The notes beneath the pieces were generated by a model. That model saw nothing but the letters and a program-made list of their open reading frames with translations, did not search any database and was not told the DNA's origin. DNA of 15,448 nucleotides from Clostridia bacterium (GTDB lineage Bacteria; Bacillota; Clostridia; Oscillospirales; CAG-272), in assembly GCA_900768535.1 (NCBI GenBank), contig CAAGDE010000008.1, forward strand, positions 1 through 15,448, in the 5' to 3' direction. Shown here piece by piece: positions 1 through 5,696 of the stretch. The first letter of the stretch is position 1. Each line of letters starts with the position of its first letter. The position numbers and the translations under genes were made by a program.

Positions 1-51
1 CGAGAACTTCGTCAGTTAACAGAATTCTTAAAGCTGAATCGTACTCTCAAA

Positions 52-98
52 TAGGCTTCCCCCTGGGGGGAAGCTGTCGCGTCAGCGACTGATGAGGG
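52..98 (-). repeat. Extragenic palindromic repeat, inverted copy (R1)
   Basis: Read on the minus strand, this 47-bp element has the same order of parts as the copies at 15104-15368: CCCTCATC, a GTCGC/GCGAC hairpin (76-80 with 85-89, loop 81-84), then a C-rich/G-rich hairpin (55-63 with 66-74, 9-bp stem) and a closing GCCTA. It differs from them at several bases, with GCTTCCCCC in place of CCTTCCCC, so it is a diverged family member in the opposite orientation. It lies just past the end of the nucleotidyltransferase gene. The G/C hairpin could act as a transcript end or mRNA 3' stabiliser, but no T-run follows it. The rest of 1-165 shows no gene I can support. Confidence 0.8.
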
Positions 99-165
99 GG
101 GGATAAACTGATCCGACCAAAACGGTGCTCCTTCCCCCTCCGGCTCTCGCATTCTTAAAATCCCG

Positions 166-1080
166 TCATGCCCACAGGTCAGATGGATACTCTCCGGCGT
201 TTACCAACTCTCCGATTGCGGCTTTGACGCGGGCTTTGTCCTCGTGGTAGGTCACGCCCTGCCAAACGGAACCGGTGGGATAGACCTTAACATCGCACAG
301 CCCCGCCTCCATCTGCGCCTGCACCGCGAAGGGCAGATAGAATTCGCATTTGAGCGGATTGGTGGGAACGGACGCCTCGTAGAAGCCGCGCAGCTCTGTC
401 TCCAGGTGGCGGAAGATATCCGGCGTAAAGCCCCAGCAGTTCATCGAAACCGTGGTGTCGAACGGAATTTCAACCCATGTCTCTCCGTCATCCGCCAGAT
501 AAGCCGCGCAGGTCTCCCGCTTTTCGATCTTCGTGCGCTCGGTTACGCGCAGAAGCGTGCCGTTTTCGTCCACCTCACAGACGCCGCGCGAGACCGTGCC
601 GTTCTCGGTCAGCGTATTGCCGACTTTGAAGCCGACCATGCAGTGGTGCGCAGGCATTCCCGCAAGATCGGTGCGCTTCAGATGCTCCGCCAGGTGGAAG
701 AAGGTCTCTCTGCCGTAGAAGTCATCGGCATTGATGACCGCAAAATTGTCCTGTATCAGATCTCTTGCGCACCAGACCGCGTGTCCGGTTCCCCACGGCT
801 TGGTTCTCCCCTGCGGCAGCTTCAGTCCGGAGGGAAGATCCTTTTCGTCCTGGAAGACATACTTGATACGAATCTTCTTTGCAATCCGGTTTCCGATGGT
901 CTCCCGGAACTGCTCCAGGTTTTCGCGCTTGATGATGAACACCGCCTGATCGAAGCCGGCGCGGATGGCGTCATAGACCGAAAAATCGATGATGAAATTG
1001 CCCGCCTCGGTCATGGGATCCAGCTGCTTCAGCCCTCCGTAGCGTGAGCCGAGCCCTGCGGCAAGAATTACCAGTGTCAT
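166..1080 (-). CDS. Sugar-phosphate nucleotidyltransferase (NTP_transferase family)
   Basis: A 304-residue cytosolic enzyme of the nucleotidyl transferase superfamily, expected to join an NTP and a sugar-1-phosphate to give an NDP-sugar and pyrophosphate. The N-terminal nucleotide-binding signature LAAGLGSRYGGLKQ is at residues 6-19 and keeps the G-x-G-x-R-x(4)-K pattern (R13, K18). The metal-binding acidic patch NADDF is at 117-121, and YHEDK is near 278-282. Length is near that of single-domain members (about 240-300), with no left-handed beta-helix acetyltransferase extension. The sugar and nucleotide specificity cannot be read from the sequence; family members are often labelled UTP-glucose-1-phosphate uridylyltransferase without proof. 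The start ATG follows GAAAGGAAA with a longish gap of about 10 nt. The gene is monocistronic here, and divergent from the Crp/Fnr gene. The family call is firm, the substrate is open. Confidence 0.88.
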   Translation of the reverse strand: MTLVILAAGLGSRYGGLKQLDPMTEAGNFIIDFSVYDAIRAGFDQAVFIIKRENLEQFRETIGNRIAKKIRIKYVFQDEKDLPSGLKLPQGRTKPWGTGHAVWCARDLIQDNFAVINADDFYGRETFFHLAEHLKRTDLAGMPAHHCMVGFKVGNTLTENGTVSRGVCEVDENGTLLRVTERTKIEKRETCAAYLADDGETWVEIPFDTTVSMNCWGFTPDIFRHLETELRGFYEASVPTNPLKCEFYLPFAVQAQMEAGLCDVKVYPTGSVWQGVTYHEDKARVKAAIGELVNAGEYPSDLWA

Positions 1081-1121
1081 TGGAATCAGTTTCCTTTCGT
1101 TGAATTCGTTTCACATAGATA

Positions 1122-1150
1122 AGTATACACGAAAAGTGTGAAAAAGTAAA
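1122..1150 (-). promoter_or_regulatory. Promoter of the nucleotidyltransferase gene
   Basis: On the minus strand, TTTACT (-35, 1145-1150) and TATACT (-10, 1122-1127) are separated by exactly 17 bp, about 40 bp upstream of the start codon. An inverted repeat ACAC-GAAAA-GTGT (1127-1139) overlaps the inner edge of the -10 box and could be an operator. That role is a guess. Confidence 0.6.
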
Positions 1151-1215
1151 GAGGTTTGCGGAAATTCTTCTGATTTTTTCCCCGTTTCCGAAGCGGAGGT
1201 GCCCGATTTCGACCG

Positions 1216-1227
1216 TTTTCGCGAAAA
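1216..1227. promoter_or_regulatory. 12-bp perfect palindrome between divergent promoters
   Basis: TTTTCGCGAAAA is a perfect 12-bp palindrome in the divergent intergenic region, 25 bp upstream of the Crp/Fnr gene's -35 box and 65 bp upstream of the nucleotidyltransferase -35 box. Crp/Fnr proteins bind palindromes as dimers, often in this position, so it is a candidate operator for the adjacent regulator. A second, 8-bp palindrome TCATATGA lies at 1286-1293 around the expected transcription start. Neither has binding evidence. Confidence 0.35.
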
Positions 1228-1252
1228 AAGGCGGAAAGTTTTGAAAAAGGAC

Positions 1253-1281
1253 TTGACAAGCCGCTCCCACTCTGTTATAAT
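1253..1281 (+). promoter_or_regulatory. Full-consensus sigma-A promoter of the Crp/Fnr-ABC operon
   Basis: TTGACA (1253-1258), a 17-bp spacer and TATAAT (1276-1281) match the housekeeping consensus at all twelve positions. The expected start of transcription is near 1288. This leaves a leader of about 25 nt before the AGGAGG ribosome binding site (1301-1306) and the ATG at 1313. Such a promoter is strong by default, so control is more likely by repression than by activation. Confidence 0.9.
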
Positions 1282-1312
1282 TGTATCATATGAGACAAAA
1301 AGGAGGAGACCC

Positions 1313-1984
1313 ATGCAAACCGAAGAACTGACCGGACTGCTGCACGCCTGTCCCCTGTTTGCGGATATTTCGCCCGTCACCGTGGGAGGGCTGCTTGCGG
1401 ATGCCGGGGCATCGGCGGCACTCTTTCCGGCAGGGGAGGCGATTCCGGCGGCGGACCCCTCCGGCAGACCGCAGCTGGTCGTGCTGACAAAAGGAAAAGC
1501 GGCGGTGACCACGCCCGACCCCGGTCACGCGGTTCTGCTCCGTTTCCTGCGGGCGGGGGATCTGTTCGGAATTGCGAATCTGTTCTCGGACGAGGCGTCC
1601 GTCAGCACCGTCCGCGCGGAAACCGACTGCTCCTGTCTCCTGCTCACCGAGAATGCCGTGCGATACCTGCTGGATACCGATGCGGGGTTCCGGGAAAACT
1701 ACATCGGGTTTCTGTCCGGGCGCGTCCGCTTTCTGAACAAAAAGATCGGATACCTGACAGCCGGCAGTGCCGAGCGGCGGCTGGCGCTCTACCTGGCGGG
1801 GCTGGGGGCGGGAGACGTGACACTGACCGAATCCGTCACCTCGCTCTCCGACCTGCTCAACCTCGGCAGAGCCTCCCTCTACCGCGCCTTCGACCGCCTC
1901 ACCGCAGACGGATGGCTGATCCGGAACGGCAAGCGGCTCCGCCTGACCGATCCCGATGCCATGCTCGCGTTCTACAGGCAATAG
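1313..1984 (+). CDS. Crp/Fnr-family transcriptional regulator
   Basis: A 223-residue DNA-binding regulator with the Crp/Fnr layout: a cupin-like effector domain (about 1-135), a dimerisation helix (about 125-150) and a C-terminal winged helix with the recognition region LSDLLNLGRASLYRAFDRL at 178-196. The ATG at 1313 is chosen over an in-frame start at 1199, because it follows AGGAGG by 6 nt and lies just after a consensus promoter that the longer form would span. In the ligand pocket, RAGDLFGIANLFSDE (80-94) stands where CRP has its cAMP-binding GE-x-x-LF and Arg-Ser residues. By eye the Glu and Arg are absent, so cAMP is unlikely. Only three Cys (13, 106, 108) are present, without the four-Cys iron-sulfur set of FNR. 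The ligand is unknown. It leads an ABC-importer operon, 77 bp upstream of the binding protein with no terminator between, and probably controls that operon. Confidence 0.85.
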   Translation: MQTEELTGLLHACPLFADISPVTVGGLLADAGASAALFPAGEAIPAADPSGRPQLVVLTKGKAAVTTPDPGHAVLLRFLRAGDLFGIANLFSDEASVSTVRAETDCSCLLLTENAVRYLLDTDAGFRENYIGFLSGRVRFLNKKIGYLTAGSAERRLALYLAGLGAGDVTLTESVTSLSDLLNLGRASLYRAFDRLTADGWLIRNGKRLRLTDPDAMLAFYRQ

Positions 1985-2061
1985 GATTACAACGCGGGAA
2001 CGGTGCGATGGCACGCCGCCCTGCATTGTCATAAATAAAATTCTGAAAGGAAGAAAACCAA

Positions 2062-3114
2062 ATGAAACTCCGCATTCTGTCCCTGCTCACCCTCGTTGCT
2101 CTGCTCGTGTCCTTCGCCGTTGCCTGCAAGCCGGTGGAGGATACGCCGGCAGGCACTACGGAAGCCCCCACCGAAACGCCCACCGGAACCGTCGAGCCGC
2201 CCCTCACCCCGACCGATGTCCGCGTCTTTACCATGAACGGCACAACCGGCTTCGGCATGGCAAAACTGATGGAGGATGCCGCAAACGGTGTGTTCAAAAC
2301 CGAAAAATATACCTTTGAAGTCAAGACCGATTTTGCCAAGGACGTTCTGCCGGCGCTCATCAACGGCGATGCCGACATTGCCGCCATCCCCACCAACGGT
2401 GCATCGGTCGCCTACAACAAAACGCAGGGCGGCGTGAAGGTGCTTGCCGTCAATACGCTCGGCTGTCTCTATGTCATCGGAAAGGACGCCGTCAACTCGC
2501 TGGAGGAGCTTGCCGCAAAGGAAAAGGTGCAGGCTCCGGCACAGAATCCGACCTTCATTCTGAAATATCTCTATCAGAAGAACGGTCTGTCTGCCGATAA
2601 CATTGCAAACGATTATACGGCGCCTGCCGATCTTGCCGCGGCGGTTGCATCGGGCAAGGTGGATTATGCCGTGCTCCCGGAGCCGATGATCACCGTGGCA
2701 AAGAATCAGGCGGCAAAGAAGGGAACTACGGTCGTTTCCTCCCTTGACCTGACCGCCGAATGGGATCGGCTGGACGGGATGCAGGGCAAGCTGGTACAGG
2801 GCTGTGTGGTGGTTCGCACCGCGTTCCTGGAAGCGCACCCGGAAGCCGTTGCTGATTTTCTGACCGCTTATGAGGCCTCCGTAAACTACCTGCTCTCCCA
2901 CGTGGACGACACCGCAAAGCTGATTGTCAGGCACGGCATCTTCGCGCAGGAAGCCGTTGCAAAGGCGGCAATTCCGAAATGCAACATCGCTTTTGTTGCC
3001 GGGGACACAATGAAAGCCGCCATGGACGCCTACCTGAAGGTTCTGTTCGGCATCGCGCCCGCCTCCATCGGCGGAAAGGTCCCGGATGACGCCTTCTACT
3101 ACACCGCAAAATGA
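2062..3114 (+). CDS. ABC transporter substrate-binding lipoprotein (NitT/TauT/SsuA-like)
   Basis: A 350-residue surface lipoprotein that should capture the solute for the permease and ATPase encoded just downstream. It has a basic N-terminus, a hydrophobic core and a lipobox ending AVAC, with the modified Cys at residue 22. A Pro/Thr/Glu-rich tether follows (about 23-50). The mature part reads as a periplasmic-binding-protein type II fold of the NMT1/SsuA kind: a MNGTTGFGMAKLMED segment near 58-72, ALINGDADIAAIPTN (about 94-108), and a late 'SGKVDYAVLPEP' segment typical of this class. AAGGAAG (2047-2053) sits 8 nt before the ATG. The substrate cannot be assigned; nitrate, sulfonate, thiamine-precursor and other transporters share this fold. 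The 3' end overlaps the permease start by ATGA, which indicates translational coupling. Confidence 0.87.
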   Translation: MKLRILSLLTLVALLVSFAVACKPVEDTPAGTTEAPTETPTGTVEPPLTPTDVRVFTMNGTTGFGMAKLMEDAANGVFKTEKYTFEVKTDFAKDVLPALINGDADIAAIPTNGASVAYNKTQGGVKVLAVNTLGCLYVIGKDAVNSLEELAAKEKVQAPAQNPTFILKYLYQKNGLSADNIANDYTAPADLAAAVASGKVDYAVLPEPMITVAKNQAAKKGTTVVSSLDLTAEWDRLDGMQGKLVQGCVVVRTAFLEAHPEAVADFLTAYEASVNYLLSHVDDTAKLIVRHGIFAQEAVAKAAIPKCNIAFVAGDTMKAAMDAYLKVLFGIAPASIGGKVPDDAFYYTAK

Positions 3115-3887
3115 AACGAATCCCGCAATGGATCCGGATTCTCTTTGCCGTCGCCTTCTGGATGTTCGTCTGGTGGGCGGCGGCAAGGTCGGTTGACAGT
3201 CCCCTGCTCTTCCCCACCCCGCAAACGGTTCTGCGGGTGCTGTGGGAGCTGGTGCGCACAAAGGAGTTTTACCTTGTCACCGGGCGGTCGCTGCGTAATG
3301 TCATGGCAGGCATTCTCTCGGCGCTCCTCCTCGGCGTCCTGCTCGCGTTCGCCGGGCGGCGGCTCCGGCTTCTGCGCGATCTGCTCCTGCCGCTGATGAC
3401 GGTCATCAAAGCAACGCCGGTGGCATCCTTCATCGTCCTGCTGCTGATCTTCATCGGCGCGGCGAAGGTTCCGGCGCTGATTACCTTTCTCATCGTTCTG
3501 CCGGTGGTCTGGACGAATCTGGACGAGGGCCTGGAGCGGATGGATCCGGGACTTGCCGAGGTCGCACGGGTGTATGAATTCTCCCCCCTGCGGCGGCTCC
3601 GGCTGCTGGTGCTCCCTTCCCTGCGTCCCTACTTCCTTTCCGCCTGCCGCACGTCGCTGGGACTGGCATGGAAGGCGGGCATTGCGGCGGAGATTCTGGC
3701 AACCCCGCGCGGGACGATCGGACGCATGATCGGGGATGCGCGGCTCTATCTTGAGACCGATCTGATGTTTGCCTGGACGCTGACGGTTATTCTGCTCAGC
3801 CTCCTCATCGAATACGGCTTTGTGGCGCTCTTCCGGCGGTCTGACCGGAGCGCACGGAAAGGAGGGGGCGACCGTGCTGACCTTTGA
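3111..3887 (+). CDS. ABC transporter permease (NitT/TauT/SsuC-like)
   Basis: A 258-residue integral membrane protein, expected to form the homodimeric channel of the importer. Several hydrophobic segments are visible (about 8-26, 64-81, 92-117, 120-135, 180-197, 218-242). The cytoplasmic EAA loop that docks on the ATPase runs from about 149 to 170 (AEVARVYEFSPLRRLRLLVLP) and is characteristic of the binding-protein-dependent transport inner-membrane family. Length is normal for SsuC/TauC-type permeases. The ATG lies within the ATGA overlap with the binding-protein stop and has no good ribosome binding site of its own, so it probably relies on coupled translation. Its last 14 bp overlap the ATPase start. 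Being between binding protein and ATPase makes the role secure; substrate unknown. Confidence 0.9.
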   Translation: MKRIPQWIRILFAVAFWMFVWWAAARSVDSPLLFPTPQTVLRVLWELVRTKEFYLVTGRSLRNVMAGILSALLLGVLLAFAGRRLRLLRDLLLPLMTVIKATPVASFIVLLLIFIGAAKVPALITFLIVLPVVWTNLDEGLERMDPGLAEVARVYEFSPLRRLRLLVLPSLRPYFLSACRTSLGLAWKAGIAAEILATPRGTIGRMIGDARLYLETDLMFAWTLTVILLSLLIEYGFVALFRRSDRSARKGGGDRADL

Positions 3888-4446
3888 CCGTGTATCCTTT
3901 TCCTATAAAAAAGAACAGCCGGTGCTGACCGACCTCTCCTTCCGGCTTCCCGCCGGCGGTCGCCTGACGGTGATGGGCAGTTCCGGATGCGGCAAGAGCA
4001 CCCTGCTCTCCCTGGCGGCCGGACTGCTGACCCCGACAGCGGGACGGGTCATCCGGGACGCCCGCCGCACAACATACGTATTCCAGGAGCCGCGCCTCTT
4101 TCCGTGGCTGACCGTTGCGGAAAATCTGGCGGCGGCGCTCCCAAGCCCCGACCCGAAAGCGATTGCGGAGACCCTTTGCGCCGTGGAGCTTGCGGAGGCG
4201 GCATCGCTCTACCCCGCCGAGCTTTCCGGCGGTATGAAGAGCCGGGTCTCGCTGGCGCGGGGACTGCTCCGGGGCGGCGACCTGTTCCTGTTGGATGAAC
4301 CCTTTGCCGCGCTGGACCCCGCCCTGCGCCGCCGCATGACCGACCTGCTCTCCGCCCGGCTGACCGGGACCGGCGCCGCCGCACTGCTCGTCACCCACCA
4401 GAAGGAGGACGCCCGCCGCTTCGGCGGAAGCCTGCTGACACTCTGA
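3874..4446 (+). CDS. ABC transporter ATP-binding protein (SsuB/TauB-like)
   Basis: A 190-residue cytosolic ATPase powering the importer. All catalytic motifs are present: Walker A GSSGCGKST (35-43), Q-loop FQEPRLFPWLTV starting at 70, signature LSGGM (117-121), Walker B DLFLLDEP (136-143), D-loop ALD (146-148) and switch His at VTHQ (H175). The 'LFPWLTV' after the Q-loop is typical of the NitT/TauT/SsuB branch. I choose the GTG at 3874 because AAAGGAGG (3858-3865) precedes it by 8 nt and the protein then begins at the usual first beta-strand. An ATG at 3820 would add an unrelated 18-residue leader and no good binding site. At 190 residues it is shorter than typical SsuB/TauB (about 240-260), missing only C-terminal regulatory sequence. 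It overlaps the permease by 14 bp and ends just before a terminator. Confidence 0.92.
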   Translation: MLTFDRVSFSYKKEQPVLTDLSFRLPAGGRLTVMGSSGCGKSTLLSLAAGLLTPTAGRVIRDARRTTYVFQEPRLFPWLTVAENLAAALPSPDPKAIAETLCAVELAEAASLYPAELSGGMKSRVSLARGLLRGGDLFLLDEPFAALDPALRRRMTDLLSARLTGTGAAALLVTHQKEDARRFGGSLLTL

Positions 4447-4451
4447 ACAGT

Positions 4452-4487
4452 AAAAAAACAGGATTCCCGATCGGATCCTGTTTTTTT
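4452..4487. terminator. Bidirectional intrinsic terminator
   Basis: A perfect 13-bp inverted repeat (4452-4464 with 4475-4487), AAAAAAACAGGAT...ATCCTGTTTTTTT, has a 10-nt loop. It carries a T-run on both strands. It lies 5 bp after the ATPase stop and 3 bp before the stop of the convergent AraC-type gene, so it serves both transcripts. Confidence 0.93.
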
Positions 4488-4490
4488 GCG

Positions 4491-5345
4491 TCATTTGGAC
4501 TTTTCCTCGCCGTGGAGCTTTCGGTACTGGGTCGGCGAGACGTGATACCTGGACTTGAACTGCCGGAAGAAATAGTTTGCATCGGAAAATCCGCAGGACT
4601 CCGAGATTTCATTGATGTTCATCCGGGTATGCACCAGCAGATATTCGGCACGGGACAGGCGCTTGCCCTTCAGATAGCCGGCAATGGAGGTGCCGAACTC
4701 CCGCCGGAAATGGTGGGTCAGCGTCACCGTACTGCAATGCAGCCGGAGACAGAGGTCGGTAACGGTGATCTTACTGCCGTAGTTGGCGTTGATATACTCC
4801 CGCGCCAACTGCCCCAGCGTTTTGGTCTGCTGGAAAAGCAGCCGCTGTTCCTCGATATATTTTGCATAGACATACAGCGTGCAGAGACAGCCCTCCCACT
4901 GTGCCACCGAAAAGCGGGTAAACTGCTTCAGGCAGGCGCGCAGCTCCTCCTGCTTTTTCTTCAGCTCCGGGAACCGGTCAACCAGATTCGTCAAAATCCG
5001 CTCCTCCGCCCCCGGCTCGTCCGGAATCGCCTTTCCGATCATCACGTAGCCGACCGTCTGCCCCTCATAGGAAATCGGCATCACCGCTTCCAGCAGTCCG
5101 AACGGGCAGGTGTAGCAGTAAAGCCCTCCCCGCTCATCCGCAGCCCGGAATGCATCCACATCCGAGTTGATACAGGCAGTCAGCGCCTTGTCGCAGGAAT
5201 GGATCAGCTGGCAAAAGCGATTTTCCGGAGCCGGACCGCAGCCGTCGCAATCGGTCGCGCGATACTTGCAGTTCCAGGCAGAAACCGTCAGATTGGTCAC
5301 GTTGCGCAAATGATCCATCAGCTCATTCAACGTATCATACGCCAT
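4491..5345 (-). CDS. AraC-family regulator with PocR sensory domain
   Basis: A 284-residue transcription factor. The N-terminal half (about 5-165) looks like the PocR domain, a PAS-like ligand-binding module rich in conserved Cys: C26, C33, C36, C45, C51, C58, C77 and C80, including C-x(2)-C pairs at 33/36 and 77/80. FGLLEAVMPI and TVGYVMIGK follow (about 82-105). The C-terminal AraC domain (about 180-278) has two helix-turn-helix units, near 195-217 and 244-266, with the family signature ISESCGFSDANYFFRQFKSRYHVSPTQYR. AGGAGG (5356-5361) precedes the ATG by 10 nt. PocR was named for the propanediol/cobalamin regulator, but no such genes lie here, so its inducer and targets are unknown. It is convergent with the ABC operon and downstream of the secreted-protein operon, with its own promoter and terminator, so it may act on either or elsewhere. 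Confidence 0.88.
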   Translation of the reverse strand: MAYDTLNELMDHLRNVTNLTVSAWNCKYRATDCDGCGPAPENRFCQLIHSCDKALTACINSDVDAFRAADERGGLYCYTCPFGLLEAVMPISYEGQTVGYVMIGKAIPDEPGAEERILTNLVDRFPELKKKQEELRACLKQFTRFSVAQWEGCLCTLYVYAKYIEEQRLLFQQTKTLGQLAREYINANYGSKITVTDLCLRLHCSTVTLTHHFRREFGTSIAGYLKGKRLSRAEYLLVHTRMNINEISESCGFSDANYFFRQFKSRYHVSPTQYRKLHGEEKSK

Positions 5346-5401
5346 GCAAACGCTTCCTCCTATGAATGGATTGGTTTGGATGTTCTCCCTCTCCGTATTC
5401 T

Positions 5402-5430
5402 ATTATACCATAAAACCGACCGGAACGCAA
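5402..5430 (-). promoter_or_regulatory. Extended -10 promoter of the PocR-AraC gene
   Basis: On the minus strand, TGGTATAAT (5402-5410) is a perfect -10 with the TGn extension. A weak -35 (TTGCGT, 5425-5430) lies 17 bp upstream. It sits between the upstream operon's terminator (5466-5521) and the AraC-type start at 5345, so the regulator has its own transcription unit. Confidence 0.72.
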
Positions 5431-5465
5431 GAGAAATAACAGAAAAAACACGGCAACAGGCACGT

Positions 5466-5521
5466 AAAAAAGCGGGAGCAGTCAACCGCACCAAAAACCT
5501 CTGTGCGATTGTCTGCCCCAC
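5466..5521 (-). terminator. Strong intrinsic terminator ending the five-gene operon
   Basis: On the minus strand a long hairpin forms between 5503-5521 and 5472-5491: about 17 pairs, including two G-T wobbles, one mismatch and one bulged base, with an 11-nt loop. Six Ts follow (5466-5471). It begins 13 nt past the stop of the small gene at 5535-5672, so it is the natural end of the transcript coming from the 919-residue protein gene. Confidence 0.88.
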
Positions 5522-5534
5522 GGTTCGGATCCGG

Positions 5535-5672
5535 TTATCCGGCAAACGTGACGGAATTCCCTTCCCCGTTCTCTTTCTTATAGGTAATCTGTTTTTCCTC
5601 CGAGGTTGTCAGAACGTCCTCCGCTACGCAGATAACCGTCATAAACGGCTTCAGATACAGCTGTTTCATCAT
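5535..5672 (-). CDS. Small hypothetical protein, 45 aa (KPxx...EDVLTTS type)
   Basis: An unlisted short gene. It starts ATG-ATG at 5672/5669 after AAGGAG (5678-5683, 5-nt gap to the first ATG), runs 45 codons and ends TAA. It begins 24 bp past the stop of the 919-residue protein, and a strong terminator follows its own stop after 13 nt. The product opens with a short basic stretch and YLKPFMTV, then EDVLTTS near 18-24, and finishes with a hydrophilic tail (KKENGEGNS). I recognise the 'YxKPxxxxxxxxEDVxTTS' pattern from many short, uncharacterised proteins of Clostridia; their function is not known to me. No signal peptide or membrane helix is evident. Operon position suggests a role with the secreted proteins upstream. 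Existence is well supported; function is open. Confidence 0.78.
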   Translation of the reverse strand: MMKQLYLKPFMTVICVAEDVLTTSEEKQITYKKENGEGNSVTFAG

Positions 5673-5696
5673 ATTCACTCCTTCCCGTACATCCTG

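Noticed and set aside
1199..1312. N-terminal extension of the Crp/Fnr protein from an ATG at 1199
   Set aside because: It would span the consensus promoter at 1253-1281 and lacks a ribosome binding site; the ATG at 1313 has AGGAGG at the right distance.
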